Source of the DNA: Capsulimonas corticalis
GTDB lineage: Bacteria > Armatimonadota > Armatimonadia > Armatimonadales > Capsulimonadaceae
DNA length: 64,000 nucleotides
NCBI RefSeq assembly: GCF_003574315.2
Contig: NZ_AP025739.1
Location: 1,550,001 to 1,614,000, forward strand
Reading direction: 5' to 3'
Shown here: piece after piece, positions 12,524 through 22,600 of the stretch
How positions within the stretch are numbered: the first letter of the stretch is position 1
How the letters are laid out: every line of letters begins with the position of its first letter
Made by a program: the position numbers and the translations under genes
The notes under the pieces: generated by a model
Told to the model about the DNA's origin: nothing
Database searches by the model: none
Seen by the model: only the letters and a program-made list of their open reading frames with translations

Positions 12524-14392
12524 TCAAGAAACGCCTTCAGCAATCGGCGGCGCTTCCTGCGGGTCCGCGCTGTCTTCTGGGGCGCTCTCCCCGGCGAACT
12601 GCGCGGCGTACAGTTTTGCGTAGGCTCCGTTGCGCTCCAGGAGTTCGGTATGGGTTCCGCGCTCGACAATGCGGCCGTGCTCGATGACCAGAATGACGTC
12701 GGCGGAGAGAATGGTTGAGAGGCGGTGCGCGATGGCGAAGGTGGTGCGGCCGACGGAGAGGCGCGTAAACGCTTCCTGAATTAGCCGCTCGGAGCGCGTG
12801 TCGAGCGCGCTGGTCGCTTCATCCAAAATCAGAATGCGCGGGTTCTTGAGAATGGCGCGGGCGATGGCGATCCGCTGCTTCTCGCCGCCGGAAAGCTTGT
12901 ACCCGCGCTCGCCCACCACCGTGTCGTAACCTTCCGGCAGACTGGCGATGTGGTCGTGAATGGCCGCGGATTTCGCCGCCTCGATTAGCTGGTCGTCCGT
13001 GGCTGCGGGGTTCCCATATCTGAGGTTTTCTCGAATGGTGTTGTGCACCAGGTAAGTCTCCTGCGTCACCACGCCGACCAGCCGGCCCAGAGACTGGAGC
13101 TTGATGTCTTTCACATCGATCCCGTCGATCGTGACTCTGCCGGAGTCCGCGTCGTAGAGACGAGGCAGAAGATAGGTAAGGGTCGTCTTGCCCGCTCCGG
13201 AAGGCCCCACCAGCGCAATGAGCTGGCCGGGCTCGGCCTGGAAAGTGACATGATCGAGCGTGGGCGATTCCTGCGCGGAGTCGTATCGGAAGCTCACATC
13301 CTCCATCGCGACGGCGCCGCGAACGGCGGAGGGTTCGAGGGAGACGGCGTTGGGCGCATCCTCGATATCCTGCTTCAGGTCAAGGTATTCGAAGATACGG
13401 TCAAACATCGCGAACGAGCTCGTGACGTCGGCCTGGACGCTGAGCAGGTTGGTGAGCGGGAACAAAAGCGCGGACTGAAGCGCGGTGAACCCGACGATGG
13501 TTCCGATGGTCAGGCTGCGGTCGTGCTGCGCGACGACCAGAAAGCCAGCGAGCCAATAGACCAGAATGGGCGTGATGGAAAAGGTCAGACGGATCATGTT
13601 GAAGAAGTAGCGCATGATCATGGCGGACTGGATCTGCGTGACGGCAAGCGCTTCGTTCTCCACGGCAAAACGATCCGCCGCGATCTCCTGCCGGCCGGAG
13701 GTCTTGGTCAGGAGCACGCCGGAGACCGAGAGGGTCTCCTGCAATGTGGCGGAAATCGCCGCGTTCTGTTCGGCGGAGCGTTTGCGAACCACACCCGCGT
13801 AATCGCCGACGCGTGAGGCGAGGTAGGCGAATAACGGCATCGCCGCCACCGAAAGCAGCGTGAGGCGCCAGTCGAAGAGGAACATCGCAATCAGCGTCGA
13901 GAGAACCGTCGTGACGTTGAAAAGAACCGTCGCCACTGTGTCGGAAAGAACGCTCGCGACATTGGTGAAATCGTTGGTCAGACGCGACTGGATCTCGCCG
14001 GCGCGCGTCGCGGTGAAGAACCGCAGCGACATTCCCAGCAGATGATGGAAAAGACGCGCGCGCAGATCGCGCAGGATATGCTGCCCCACCAGAACCGAGA
14101 AATACCCGTAGGCCAGTGAAAATCCGGTGGCGAATACGGTGGCGATCAAAGTCAACAGGGAGTAGTGGATCACCACGCCCATATCGTGGACCTGCAAACC
14201 CTTGTCGATGATGCGCCTCAGCGCGAACGGCGTCACCAGCCCAAACGCCGCCGACACAAAAACACAGCCGGCAATCAGCGCCAGCTGGCCCGCGTACGGC
14301 GCAAACGTCTGGGCGACCCGCCGAACGGTATTCGCCGTAAGCGGCTTTTTCTGACCGCCATTCCCGCCTCTTCCGCCCATACGCATTGTCAT
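12524..14392 (-). CDS. ABC transporter, fused permease and ATPase (exporter type)
   Basis: A 622-aa half-transporter of the MsbA/BmrA type: a basic Gly-rich N-terminus, six predicted transmembrane helices (residues about 30-320), then an ATPase domain with Walker A GPSGAGKTT, Q-loop VTQETYLV, signature LSGGEKQR, Walker B ILILDEAT and the H-loop IAHRLST. It probably works as a homodimer or heterodimer exporting lipids or drugs; the substrate is not predictable. GGGAGG lies upstream of the ATG pair. It runs convergent to panC. A second exporter of this class is at 23913. Confidence 0.92.
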   Translation of the reverse strand: MTMRMGGRGGNGGQKKPLTANTVRRVAQTFAPYAGQLALIAGCVFVSAAFGLVTPFALRRIIDKGLQVHDMGVVIHYSLLTLIATVFATGFSLAYGYFSVLVGQHILRDLRARLFHHLLGMSLRFFTATRAGEIQSRLTNDFTNVASVLSDTVATVLFNVTTVLSTLIAMFLFDWRLTLLSVAAMPLFAYLASRVGDYAGVVRKRSAEQNAAISATLQETLSVSGVLLTKTSGRQEIAADRFAVENEALAVTQIQSAMIMRYFFNMIRLTFSITPILVYWLAGFLVVAQHDRSLTIGTIVGFTALQSALLFPLTNLLSVQADVTSSFAMFDRIFEYLDLKQDIEDAPNAVSLEPSAVRGAVAMEDVSFRYDSAQESPTLDHVTFQAEPGQLIALVGPSGAGKTTLTYLLPRLYDADSGRVTIDGIDVKDIKLQSLGRLVGVVTQETYLVHNTIRENLRYGNPAATDDQLIEAAKSAAIHDHIASLPEGYDTVVGERGYKLSGGEKQRIAIARAILKNPRILILDEATSALDTRSERLIQEAFTRLSVGRTTFAIAHRLSTILSADVILVIEHGRIVERGTHTELLERNGAYAKLYAAQFAGESAPEDSADPQEAPPIAEGVS

Positions 14393-14437
14393 TCTGGTCG
14401 CTTCCTCCCTGGAAGTCTCTTTAACTTGAGCGCGAAG

Positions 14438-15691
14438 CTACTGCGCCGTCTTCCGCCAAGTCCCGATCCAGGTGGCGGCGGCGATGAACACCGCGAAGAT
14501 GACGATCCCGCCGGGAAGCAGACTAGGGGAAACGGACTTGGCGTCGCCAAAGGTCGCGGCGATGCAGACGGCGGCGACGAGTGCGACGAGGACGCCGTTG
14601 AAGATGGCGGCGCGGCGGGTGTTGCGGGCGGCGCTCTGGCTGACCAGGATCGTGAGCAACGGGAAGCCGATCACCCCGACCAGCGGGCCGGGCGAGCTGG
14701 TGACGAGCCAGAGCAGCGCGGAGCCGGCGGCGAGGAGCAGGCAGAGTCCGACCCAGTTGGAGGCGGCGATCTGGTTGCGAGTCAGAGCGACGCGGCCGAG
14801 CGGATCGAGTCGGAGCAGGAGATCGAACATGGGCTGCGCGGTCCAGCTCAAAAAGACGAACAGGACGTAGAGGACGATCACGGGAAGAAACAAAGGGCGG
14901 AGGTGCGGATTCGAGGCGGCGAGGGCCTGCGCGCCGCGCGCAACCAGCCAGAAGCCGATCAAAATCCCACGACGGACATTGGTGCTGAAGCGGCCGATCC
15001 AGAGAAAGTAGCCCAGGATGACCCGGTACAGCCAGTACTTCGCCCGCAGCGCCTCCACCATCCCCTGCCGCGCCGCCGCGCTTTCGGGCTTCAGACGCAG
15101 GGCCTCACGGAAATGCGACAGCGCCTGCGCCGAATCCTTGCGCTCCAGGCAGACCCACCCCTGCTGCGTGTGGCTATGGTGGTTCTCCGGATCGCGGGCG
15201 AGCACGGCGCGCAGCGCGAGTTCGGCTTCATCGCGCCGCCCCTGATGGCGCAGCGCCATCGCGCGCAGCTGGGCGCAGGCGATGTGATCGGATTCCAAAG
15301 CCAGCCCTGTCTCCGCCGCCTCCAGCGCCGACGCCCAGCGTTTTCGCCGGATATGGATCTGGCCGAGACGCGCGTAGAGATCGGGATCGTCGGGGCTCAG
15401 GCGCAGCGCCTCGCCGATCGAGCGCTCGGCCTCGGTCAGCTTGCCCTGGTCCTCCATAATACAGGCCAGCACATAGTGGGTATAGGGGATATCCGGGCCG
15501 AAATGCACCGCCTGCCGCGCCGCGTCGGCCGCTTCCGCCGGGCGGTCGAGGCCGCCAAGCGCCAGGGCGCGGAAACCATGCGCGACCGGATCGTGCGGAT
15601 CCATCGCGAGGGCGGCGTGGATTTCGCTCAGGGCGTTCTCACTGCGGGATTGCTGAAGAAAGAGCTGAGCGCGGCGCAGGTGTGGGTTCAT
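14438..15691 (-). CDS. TPR-repeat membrane protein
   Basis: A 417-aa protein. The N-terminal half (about 1-210) is a run of tetratricopeptide repeats, for instance DPDLYARLGQIHIRRKRW and NHHSHTQQGWVCLERKD; the C-terminal half has five or six hydrophobic helices starting near LFLPVIVLYVLFVFLSW. The TPRs should scaffold protein contacts at the membrane. I place the start at the ATG at 15691 (MNPHLRRAQLF): reading further upstream would overlap the AAA+ gene with arginine-rich nonsense. The AAA+ gene stops 14 bp upstream, so the two are an operon and may work together. Confidence 0.8.
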   Translation of the reverse strand: MNPHLRRAQLFLQQSRSENALSEIHAALAMDPHDPVAHGFRALALGGLDRPAEAADAARQAVHFGPDIPYTHYVLACIMEDQGKLTEAERSIGEALRLSPDDPDLYARLGQIHIRRKRWASALEAAETGLALESDHIACAQLRAMALRHQGRRDEAELALRAVLARDPENHHSHTQQGWVCLERKDSAQALSHFREALRLKPESAAARQGMVEALRAKYWLYRVILGYFLWIGRFSTNVRRGILIGFWLVARGAQALAASNPHLRPLFLPVIVLYVLFVFLSWTAQPMFDLLLRLDPLGRVALTRNQIAASNWVGLCLLLAAGSALLWLVTSSPGPLVGVIGFPLLTILVSQSAARNTRRAAIFNGVLVALVAAVCIAATFGDAKSVSPSLLPGGIVIFAVFIAAATWIGTWRKTAQ

Positions 15692-15705
15692 GGACGGCGG
15701 CGCTC

Positions 15706-16980
15706 CTACATCATCCGCCGCGCGCGCAGATATTCGAGCAGATCGTCGTAAACCCCGCCTTCGTTGGCGAACAGGGCGTAGTTCTTGGCGGTGTCGAACC
15801 AGGGGCGAACGCTCGCCCGGACTTCTTTCATGGCGCGCTTGAAATCTTCCATGCGAATCGGGCGCGCGCTGCCCTGCGCGAGCGAGTCTTCCATCGCCAG
15901 CTCCGAGGCGGATTCGCAGAGGTGGGAAACATCGGCGCCGGAAAAGTCCTCGGTCTTGCTCGCGATCCAGGCGTAGTCGATCTTCTCCGTCGGCCGGTTC
16001 TGCATGCGGGCGCGCAGGATCGCCTCGCGCGCGGCGGCGTCGGGCGGCAGGACAAGCAGGGTGCGGTCGAGGCGTCCGGGGCGGCGCAGCGCGACATCCA
16101 CATCCCAGGGATGGTTCGTCGCGGCCAATACGAAGACGCCGTCGTTGGCGTCGCCCACGCCGTCCATCTCGGCGAGCAGCTGATTGATCACGCCCCGGCC
16201 CGCCGACTCGCGCGACAGGCTGCGCTTGCGTCCCAGCGCGTCGATCTCGTCGAAGAACAGCACGCATGGCTTCTGCCGCCGCGCCGTTTCGAAGATCTCA
16301 TGCAGATTCTTCTCGCTCTGACCCAGCCACATATCCACGACATCGGTCAGGCCGACGGTCAGGAACTTCGCGCCCAGTTCGCCGGCGGCGGCGCGGGCGA
16401 TAAACGTCTTGCCGCACCCCGGAGGGCCGTAAAGCAAAAGCCCGCCGCGCAGCGACTTGCCGTAGAGACGCATCATGTCGGGGTTGCGCATCGGGGTCAA
16501 AAAAGCGATGTTCAGACGGCGCTTGACCTCGGCCATGCCCGCCACATCCTTCAAAGTCGTCTCCGGCTTCTCGGTTTCCCACGCCTCGGGTTCCGGCTCG
16601 CGTTCTTCCTCGGCCAAAGGAACGCGCATGCCTTCTTCATCGATCCGCACGCGCGGAGGCTCGCCGGGAGTGTTGTCAAGGGTTTCGGACGGAACGTAAT
16701 CCTCGATCAGACTCTTCGCGCGGTTCCAGGAAAGCGACTCATGGAGACGCCGATATCCATGGGCCCGCAGCGTATCCCCGCTCTGCTCCGCCGCCAGCGC
16801 GGCTTTCTCCAATGCGTCCAGATGGTCCGGCTGATTGGCGAGAACGGCGGCGCACTGCGCCAGCGCGTCCTCCGGACGCCCGGCCTCCAGCAGGAGAGAC
16901 GCCAGATGCAAACGCAGGGCGACATTCCCCGGTTCGTTGTCAACAGCGGTTTGGATAGCGGCGATGATGCTCGGGTCCAT
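15706..16980 (-). CDS. TPR-AAA+ ATPase (FtsH/Cdc48-like AAA domain)
   Basis: A 424-aa protein. Residues about 1-80 contain helical TPR-like repeats; an acidic linker follows; then a classical AAA domain with Walker A GPPGCGKT (185-192), Walker B VLFFDEID (240-247), sensor 1 AATNHPWDVD and arginine fingers in RRPGRLDR. There is no protease or transmembrane domain, so it is a stand-alone AAA unfoldase or remodelling factor. AAGGA precedes the ATG. It is followed within 14 bp by the TPR membrane protein, a plausible partner. No closer assignment is made. Confidence 0.85.
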   Translation of the reverse strand: MDPSIIAAIQTAVDNEPGNVALRLHLASLLLEAGRPEDALAQCAAVLANQPDHLDALEKAALAAEQSGDTLRAHGYRRLHESLSWNRAKSLIEDYVPSETLDNTPGEPPRVRIDEEGMRVPLAEEEREPEPEAWETEKPETTLKDVAGMAEVKRRLNIAFLTPMRNPDMMRLYGKSLRGGLLLYGPPGCGKTFIARAAAGELGAKFLTVGLTDVVDMWLGQSEKNLHEIFETARRQKPCVLFFDEIDALGRKRSLSRESAGRGVINQLLAEMDGVGDANDGVFVLAATNHPWDVDVALRRPGRLDRTLLVLPPDAAAREAILRARMQNRPTEKIDYAWIASKTEDFSGADVSHLCESASELAMEDSLAQGSARPIRMEDFKRAMKEVRASVRPWFDTAKNYALFANEGGVYDDLLEYLRARRMM

Positions 16981-17128
16981 GGATCGGTTCCTTGTCTTTC
17001 AGAGAACTGATGGAGCGCAGCGAAGGCGAAGATGCTCTCGCACGGATTGTACCTCCAGTTGCGCCGTGGAGAGACATCTTTTGGTTTCAGTTCGCTGTCA
17101 AATAAGAAGAACCAGGATCCAAACCAGT

Positions 17129-19408
17129 CTATTTCCCCGGCGCGGGGTCCGCATAGAGCGCTCCGCGCCCGTTGCTGCCCATATAAACACGCCCGTAGAC
17201 GCGCGGGTCGCCGGTGACCGACTGGCCGCTGAAGCCGTACTGATGCGCGTCGTCGTTGATACGCACCCAGGTCTTGCCGGCGTCGTCGGAGCGGAACACG
17301 CCCGACGCGCCTTCCTGGGTCTCGCCGGTGAGGTAAATGGCGGGATAGTCGCGGCCGGGCGCCGCCTTCCCGAAACCGATCTTCTGGGCGTTGGGGACGC
17401 GGCCCACGGGAGCAAAGCCGGCGCCGCCATCGGTCGAATGATAAACGCCGCTGTTTCCGGCGGTCACCCACAGATCGCCCTTGCGTCCCGGAGCCGCGCG
17501 CAGCTGCGCGGCGCCTTGCGGCGGAGACCCGGCGGACGGCGCAAACGATGCGCCGCCATCCGTGCTGACGAAGAGATGAGCGTCGTCCATGGCGTAAAAC
17601 GTGTCCGAGTCAACGCGGTCGGCGATAACCTTCACCTTATCCGCCGCCAATCCGGCGGATGTTTTCCAGGTCGCCCCAAGATCTTGAGAGTAGGCCGGCG
17701 CGGCGCCTTCAGAGGCCCAGACAAACGTCTTGCCGTCGGCGGAGACCGCGACGGAGCCGGACCCGCGCGTTCCCGCAGGCTCGGAGGCGAAGGGCGTCCA
17801 GGTCGCGCCGGCGTCGGTCGAGTAGGCGCCCCGTTTGGCGCCGCCGTCGACGCGGCCGACGCGAGCGACGATGTTCGGGGCCGACGCGGCGTAGTCGATG
17901 CTTGAGGTCGTGGTGAAGATCGGATTGCTCATCATCCCCGAACGCGGCGAAACGGCAAAGTCGTCATGCCGAAAGCCGCCGATATCGCCCAGGGCGCTCA
18001 GCAGATGCGCGCCCACCGGCGGACTGACAAGATCATTGACCGCCGTCTCCTCCAGGCCCGCCGCGCGCACGGACCAGTGGGTGACGCCGCTGTTGTCCGT
18101 ATCGTCGCTGCCCCAGATCGTCGCGCCGGTGCCGTACATCACATGCCCCGGATGGAACGGATCGAGCGCCAGGGCGCCGATCCACCAGCCCAGCGACGCG
18201 CTGGGCTTACCCCAGGTCAGATAGGGTGTCAGCGACCAATCCCGCTTTGTCTTCGGGCCAAGATCCGTCCAGTGCGCGCCGCCATCGGTGGTCCGAAAGA
18301 GCGTGTCGCCGCCGCTCCAGTGGTCCATCGTCGAAACCAGGGCGACGCCGGGATGGCGCGCGTCCACCGCCAGCCCCGCATAACCAAATCCCGGCGCTCC
18401 GCCCGTGTTCGGCTTCTGCGGCGTGATATCCGTCCAGGCGTTTGTCTTCGTATCGAGCTTCCAAACCGCGCCGTCGCCGACATCATTGGGGCCAGGGGCG
18501 CTGCTATAAGTCAAATAAAGCGCGCCCTGCGCGTCCATCTCGCCGTGATGCGGCAGCAAGCCCTGCGGCTGCCCGGCGACGGCCGTCCATGTCGCGCCGG
18601 CATCCGCGCTTCGATATAATCCCGGTCCATTTTTCTGGGAAACGCCGACATAGATTGTGGGCGTCGGAGCGCCCGCCGCGCCGCTCGCGCGGTCGAACAC
18701 AACAAAGACCACGCCGACGCCGTTCGTGCGTCCCGTCACCGGAAAGCTCTCGACCTTCGCCCAGGTCGCGCCGTAATCCGCGCTCTTCCAGAGGCCGTCA
18801 TTGCGCGATCCCATGTACAAAACGCCGTTCTTATGGGAATCCACCATCAAGCGCTCGCCGGCCGAGCGGCCGTCTTCATTGCCGCCCATCTTGAACGCCA
18901 TATCCGTACGCCGCCATGTGCGGCCGCCATCGGACGAGCGCATGATCGCGCCGTTTCCCGCCCAGCCTTGCGTGTAAGTTCCCAGAGCCAGGTAAAGACG
19001 CTTCGGATCGGTCGGGTCCATCCCGATACTCTCGCAGCCGAGCAGATTCCCGTCCTTGCCGCCCGCCCAGTCGTTGAGCGGAACCCACCGCGCCGACGCC
19101 TTGTCCCATCGATAAGCGCCACCGATATCCGTGCGCGCGTACGCCAATCCTTCCTGCATGGGATGGAACAGCAGCGCATCCACAAACCCGCCGGCGATGA
19201 TCGCGACGTTCCGCCACTGGTACGGCTGCGAGGGAATCGCGGCTTGAGGCAACGGAGCCGGGGTCGGCGACGCCGCCATGACTTTGACCGGAGCCGTAAC
19301 CCTGGGCTCGGCGGCGCAGGAGGAGACGAGCCCACCGAGCAGCATAACGCTCACGAGCGCGCCGGCGCGGGGACAGGATGCGAGGAGAGGATTATTTCTT
19401 GTGGTCAT
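17129..19408 (-). CDS. GH74 xyloglucanase-like secreted lipoprotein
   Basis: A 759-aa protein with a lipoprotein signal (LLGGLVSSC lipobox) and tandem seven-bladed propeller repeats with sialidase-type Asp-box motifs such as SSDGGRTW, SADYGATW and STDGGASF. The N-terminal pattern YARTDIGGAYRWD, the LGTYTQGW block and the later LGDIGGF are those of GH74 xyloglucan-active endo- or exo-glucanases; the Asp residues in the two DIGG motifs are the likely catalytic pair, by family comparison. It should act outside the cytoplasm on plant hemicellulose. AAGGA lies before the ATG. It is transcribed in the same direction as the GH2 gene, with a palindromic element between them. Confidence 0.88.
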   Translation of the reverse strand: MTTRNNPLLASCPRAGALVSVMLLGGLVSSCAAEPRVTAPVKVMAASPTPAPLPQAAIPSQPYQWRNVAIIAGGFVDALLFHPMQEGLAYARTDIGGAYRWDKASARWVPLNDWAGGKDGNLLGCESIGMDPTDPKRLYLALGTYTQGWAGNGAIMRSSDGGRTWRRTDMAFKMGGNEDGRSAGERLMVDSHKNGVLYMGSRNDGLWKSADYGATWAKVESFPVTGRTNGVGVVFVVFDRASGAAGAPTPTIYVGVSQKNGPGLYRSADAGATWTAVAGQPQGLLPHHGEMDAQGALYLTYSSAPGPNDVGDGAVWKLDTKTNAWTDITPQKPNTGGAPGFGYAGLAVDARHPGVALVSTMDHWSGGDTLFRTTDGGAHWTDLGPKTKRDWSLTPYLTWGKPSASLGWWIGALALDPFHPGHVMYGTGATIWGSDDTDNSGVTHWSVRAAGLEETAVNDLVSPPVGAHLLSALGDIGGFRHDDFAVSPRSGMMSNPIFTTTSSIDYAASAPNIVARVGRVDGGAKRGAYSTDAGATWTPFASEPAGTRGSGSVAVSADGKTFVWASEGAAPAYSQDLGATWKTSAGLAADKVKVIADRVDSDTFYAMDDAHLFVSTDGGASFAPSAGSPPQGAAQLRAAPGRKGDLWVTAGNSGVYHSTDGGAGFAPVGRVPNAQKIGFGKAAPGRDYPAIYLTGETQEGASGVFRSDDAGKTWVRINDDAHQYGFSGQSVTGDPRVYGRVYMGSNGRGALYADPAPGK

Positions 19409-19462
19409 GGTTTTCCTTGTGGATGGTCAATTGAGTTTATCGCAGTCGCCTACTCACACGCT

Positions 19463-19625
19463 CCCCGGTTATGAAACCCGGGTCTTGGGAGCGGCAAGAG
19501 CCGCTAACCGTCCGTTCCGGACGGAGGAAACTGTCATCGAAAGCAGGCATTTGCGTCCGGCACGCGGGTACCCTTTGGGTGGTTAGTCGCGAAGCAACTC
19601 CCAAGGCCCGAGTTTTATACTCGGG
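19463..19625. repeat. Structured palindromic element, family A, copy 1
   Basis: Left end CCCCGGTTATGAAACCCGGG followed by TCTTGGGAG; right end CTCCCAAG followed by CCCGAGTTTTATACTCGGG. Inside is a CCGTCCGTTCCGGACGG hairpin. The arms are degenerate compared with copy 3 (31662-31809), but the hairpins stay paired. It lies between the GH2 and GH74 genes. Confidence 0.75.
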
Positions 19626-19650
19626 TTCAACGTCACCGGGAAAACCCATC

Positions 19651-22600
19651 CTACCGCCCCGCCACCGCCCGCAGTACAAAGCTCCCCGACAGCGGCTTGC
19701 CGGGCGCGGCGACGATGTCGTGCTCAGATACCCAGGGGCCGCTGAACTCCCGGGTGGGCGAAATATCGCGGCTGGCGAGCAGGGTGATTCCTGAATCGGC
19801 GGGCTGGGCGCGGGCCGTGAGCGGCGTGTCGGCGGACAGGAGGGCGAGGCCGGCGCCGTTGGCGTCGGTCAGCGTCATCCAGTGCAGGTCGCGCTTGGAG
19901 GCGCGGAAGAGCGTGTCGCCTGCGTGGCAGGTTCCCGATGGCTCGCCGATATGGCCGGCAGGGTAGACCGTGAAGTAGGAGTCGCGCGACCAGCCCATTT
20001 GGGAATAAGAAGCGGGCAGGGGAAGCTTGAGGCCCGCTTCCCAGAGGCGTGTTTCCGGCGCCGTCCAATCCAGCCGCCAGGCGACCGTAATCTGCGCGTT
20101 TGGCTGGATGTCATAAGTCGTTGTCAGCGTTCCCAGAGGATCGCCGGCGGCCGAGGCGAGGACTTTGCTCGTGGCCGTCACGCGGACGCTTCCATCGGGA
20201 TTCGACTGCGACGCCACGGCGGCGCCGTTCAAAACGGGCGGCTGGGGCGCATGGTAGAAGCCCTTTTCGTCAACGGTGTCGGATTCGCCCAGATTCAAGA
20301 TGGGAGCGCCCGTCAGCAGATCGCGGTCGGCGGCGCGCCAGGAGCGGATGCCGCCCGTCGTTTTGTCGAAGATGATCGTCTGCTGGGCGCTGCGGACGGT
20401 CAGGGCGTCTGGAGTATCCTGGGCGGTCAGCGGCTGGGCGCCGACGATTCCGGCCGGAGCCGCCGGAGTCGGCGCGCCTTCGATGGGCAGGCGGGCGAGG
20501 GTGACGCTGCGGCCGTCGGGATGGACGAACTCCAGCGTCAGCGCGGTGGCGCCCGCCGGCGCGGGGAAGCTGGCGCTCACCGAGGCGCCGGGGGCGCAGG
20601 CGATGCGCGAGACGCCGCTTTGCAGCGCTGTGTCGCCGCGCATCGCGGACCAATGGCAGGCCAGTTCTTTGGCGTCGGTGAACGAATAGTGGTTCGTCAG
20701 CGGCACGGTAAACGCGCCCGCGGAGGCGCTCACGACGCGCGTTCCAATGCCGATGGGGCTGTAGGCCATCTTGACGATCCACCATTCGGGCTTGGGGTTG
20801 CGGAACGCGTCCATCACGCCCTTGTCGTTTTCCTGACGCATGTGGTTCGGGCCGAGATAGAAATCGCGCGTCTTATCTTTGTTCTTGTCGGCGATTCCCT
20901 GGTTCTGCCACTCCCAGATGAAGGAGCCCAGAATCGTCGGCGACGCCCATAGCTTTTCCCAGGTCTTGATCATGACCTCAGACCAGAGATCGGACGTTCC
21001 CGGATCGTAGTCCTGCATCGCCTGCTGGTAGAAGATATGCGGGTGCTCGGAAAAGACCGCCGGAATCTTTTTGGCGTCTCCGCCCAGATATCGGTCCACA
21101 TCGGCGGGGGTGGGGTAATGCATATCGTCGAAGGACTGTCCCTTTGGTCCCCAGGTTCCCTGCTGCGAGACAAACGCCGGCCGCGTCGGTTCGGCTTTCT
21201 CCACAAAATCGATCAAAGTCTGCGAGTTTTTGCCAAGGCCGTTCTCGTTGCCGATGCTCCAGGCGAGGACGCAGGGGCGGTTCTTGTCGCGGCCGATGGT
21301 GTCGGCGGCGCGCAGCAGCAGCGCCGGGGCGAACGCGGGGTCGTCGTTCTTTTCGTTGATCCAGCAGAAGGGGACTTCGTCCAGAATGTAGAAGCCCTTC
21401 TCTTCACAGAGCTCCAAAAAGCGCGCCGCGTGATTGTAGTGAGATGTCCGGATCGCGTTGATATTCGCGTCCTTCATGAGCTGCAAATCCTTGGTCCACT
21501 CTTTGTCGGTCAGCGCGAAGCCCTTGTCGGCCCAGAAATCGTGACGGCAGGTTCCGGTCGCCTTGATCGGCTTGCCGTTCCAGAGCACGACGTTGTTCTT
21601 GATCGTGACCTGGCGGAATCCGAAGCGCTGCTGGACGCTTTCGGCGATTTTGCCGCCGCTCGTCAGACGCAGAACCAGATAGTAGAGATTGGGCTTCTCC
21701 GCCGACCAGAGCTTCGGCGCCGTCACCGGCGCGCTCAGATGGATCGCCGCGGCTCCATCGGCGCCGATGCGGCCGGCGCCCGTCAGCGAAATCGGCGTCG
21801 ATTTGCCATCTGCGCCGACCAGATCTCCGGTCAGGGCGACGGACTCGCCCGGCGCGCCCTCCACCTGGACATCCGTCACGAGAGTCGCGTCACGATCGTT
21901 CGCGGCGATCGGCGTGTCCAGCGTGATATCGTGGATATGGGTCTTGGGAACGGCGATCAGCGATGTCTCGCGATAAATGCCTCCCATACACTGAAAGTCT
22001 CCCGTCTCCGCGTCCGACGACGGCGTTGTCTTGGAAAGGCGCACGGCGAACAGATTGCGCTTGCCGGGCTGGACCAGCCCCGTCAGCTCTACGTCAAAGG
22101 CGGTGTAGCCGCTCTCATGATAGCCGGCCTTTTTGCCGTTGACGAACACTTCCGCGCCTTCCAGCGCCCCGTCGAATCGCCAGAAGATACGCCGGCCCGC
22201 GAACGCCTTCGGAACCATCACCCAGCGCCGATAAAGCCCCACGGTGTCGTCCACGGAGTTGTATGTGGGAATGGAGTAGCCGGCCATCTCCCAGTTGGAG
22301 GGAACGGCCAGCGTATTCCAGGCCGCGTCGTCAAAACCCGGCTGCGCGAAATCATCCCGATGCGGATCGGCGGCAGGGGCCAGCGGCGGGTCCGGCTTCC
22401 AAACGACATCCTGTCCCGCGTCGTTCAGGTGAAGCTGAACTTCGCGCAGCGACGCCCAGCCGCTCTGAGTCCCGGTAATCGTGAGGCGGACATAGCGAAC
22501 ATCCAGCTCCGGAATCGTCACCGGCCCGTCGCCGATCCCCGGAGCCGCCGTGAAATCGGCCAAAGCCGTCCAATCCTTCCCATTCGGGCTGCCCTCAATG

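Noticed and set aside
14165-15751. Open frame of 528 codons on the plus strand, opposite the ABC and TPR genes
   Set aside because: It spans two genes with real domains on the other strand and has antisense composition.
15692-16267. N-terminal extension of the TPR membrane protein
   Set aside because: It would overlap the AAA+ gene in another frame and translate to arginine-rich nonsense; the ATG at 15691 gives a normal protein.
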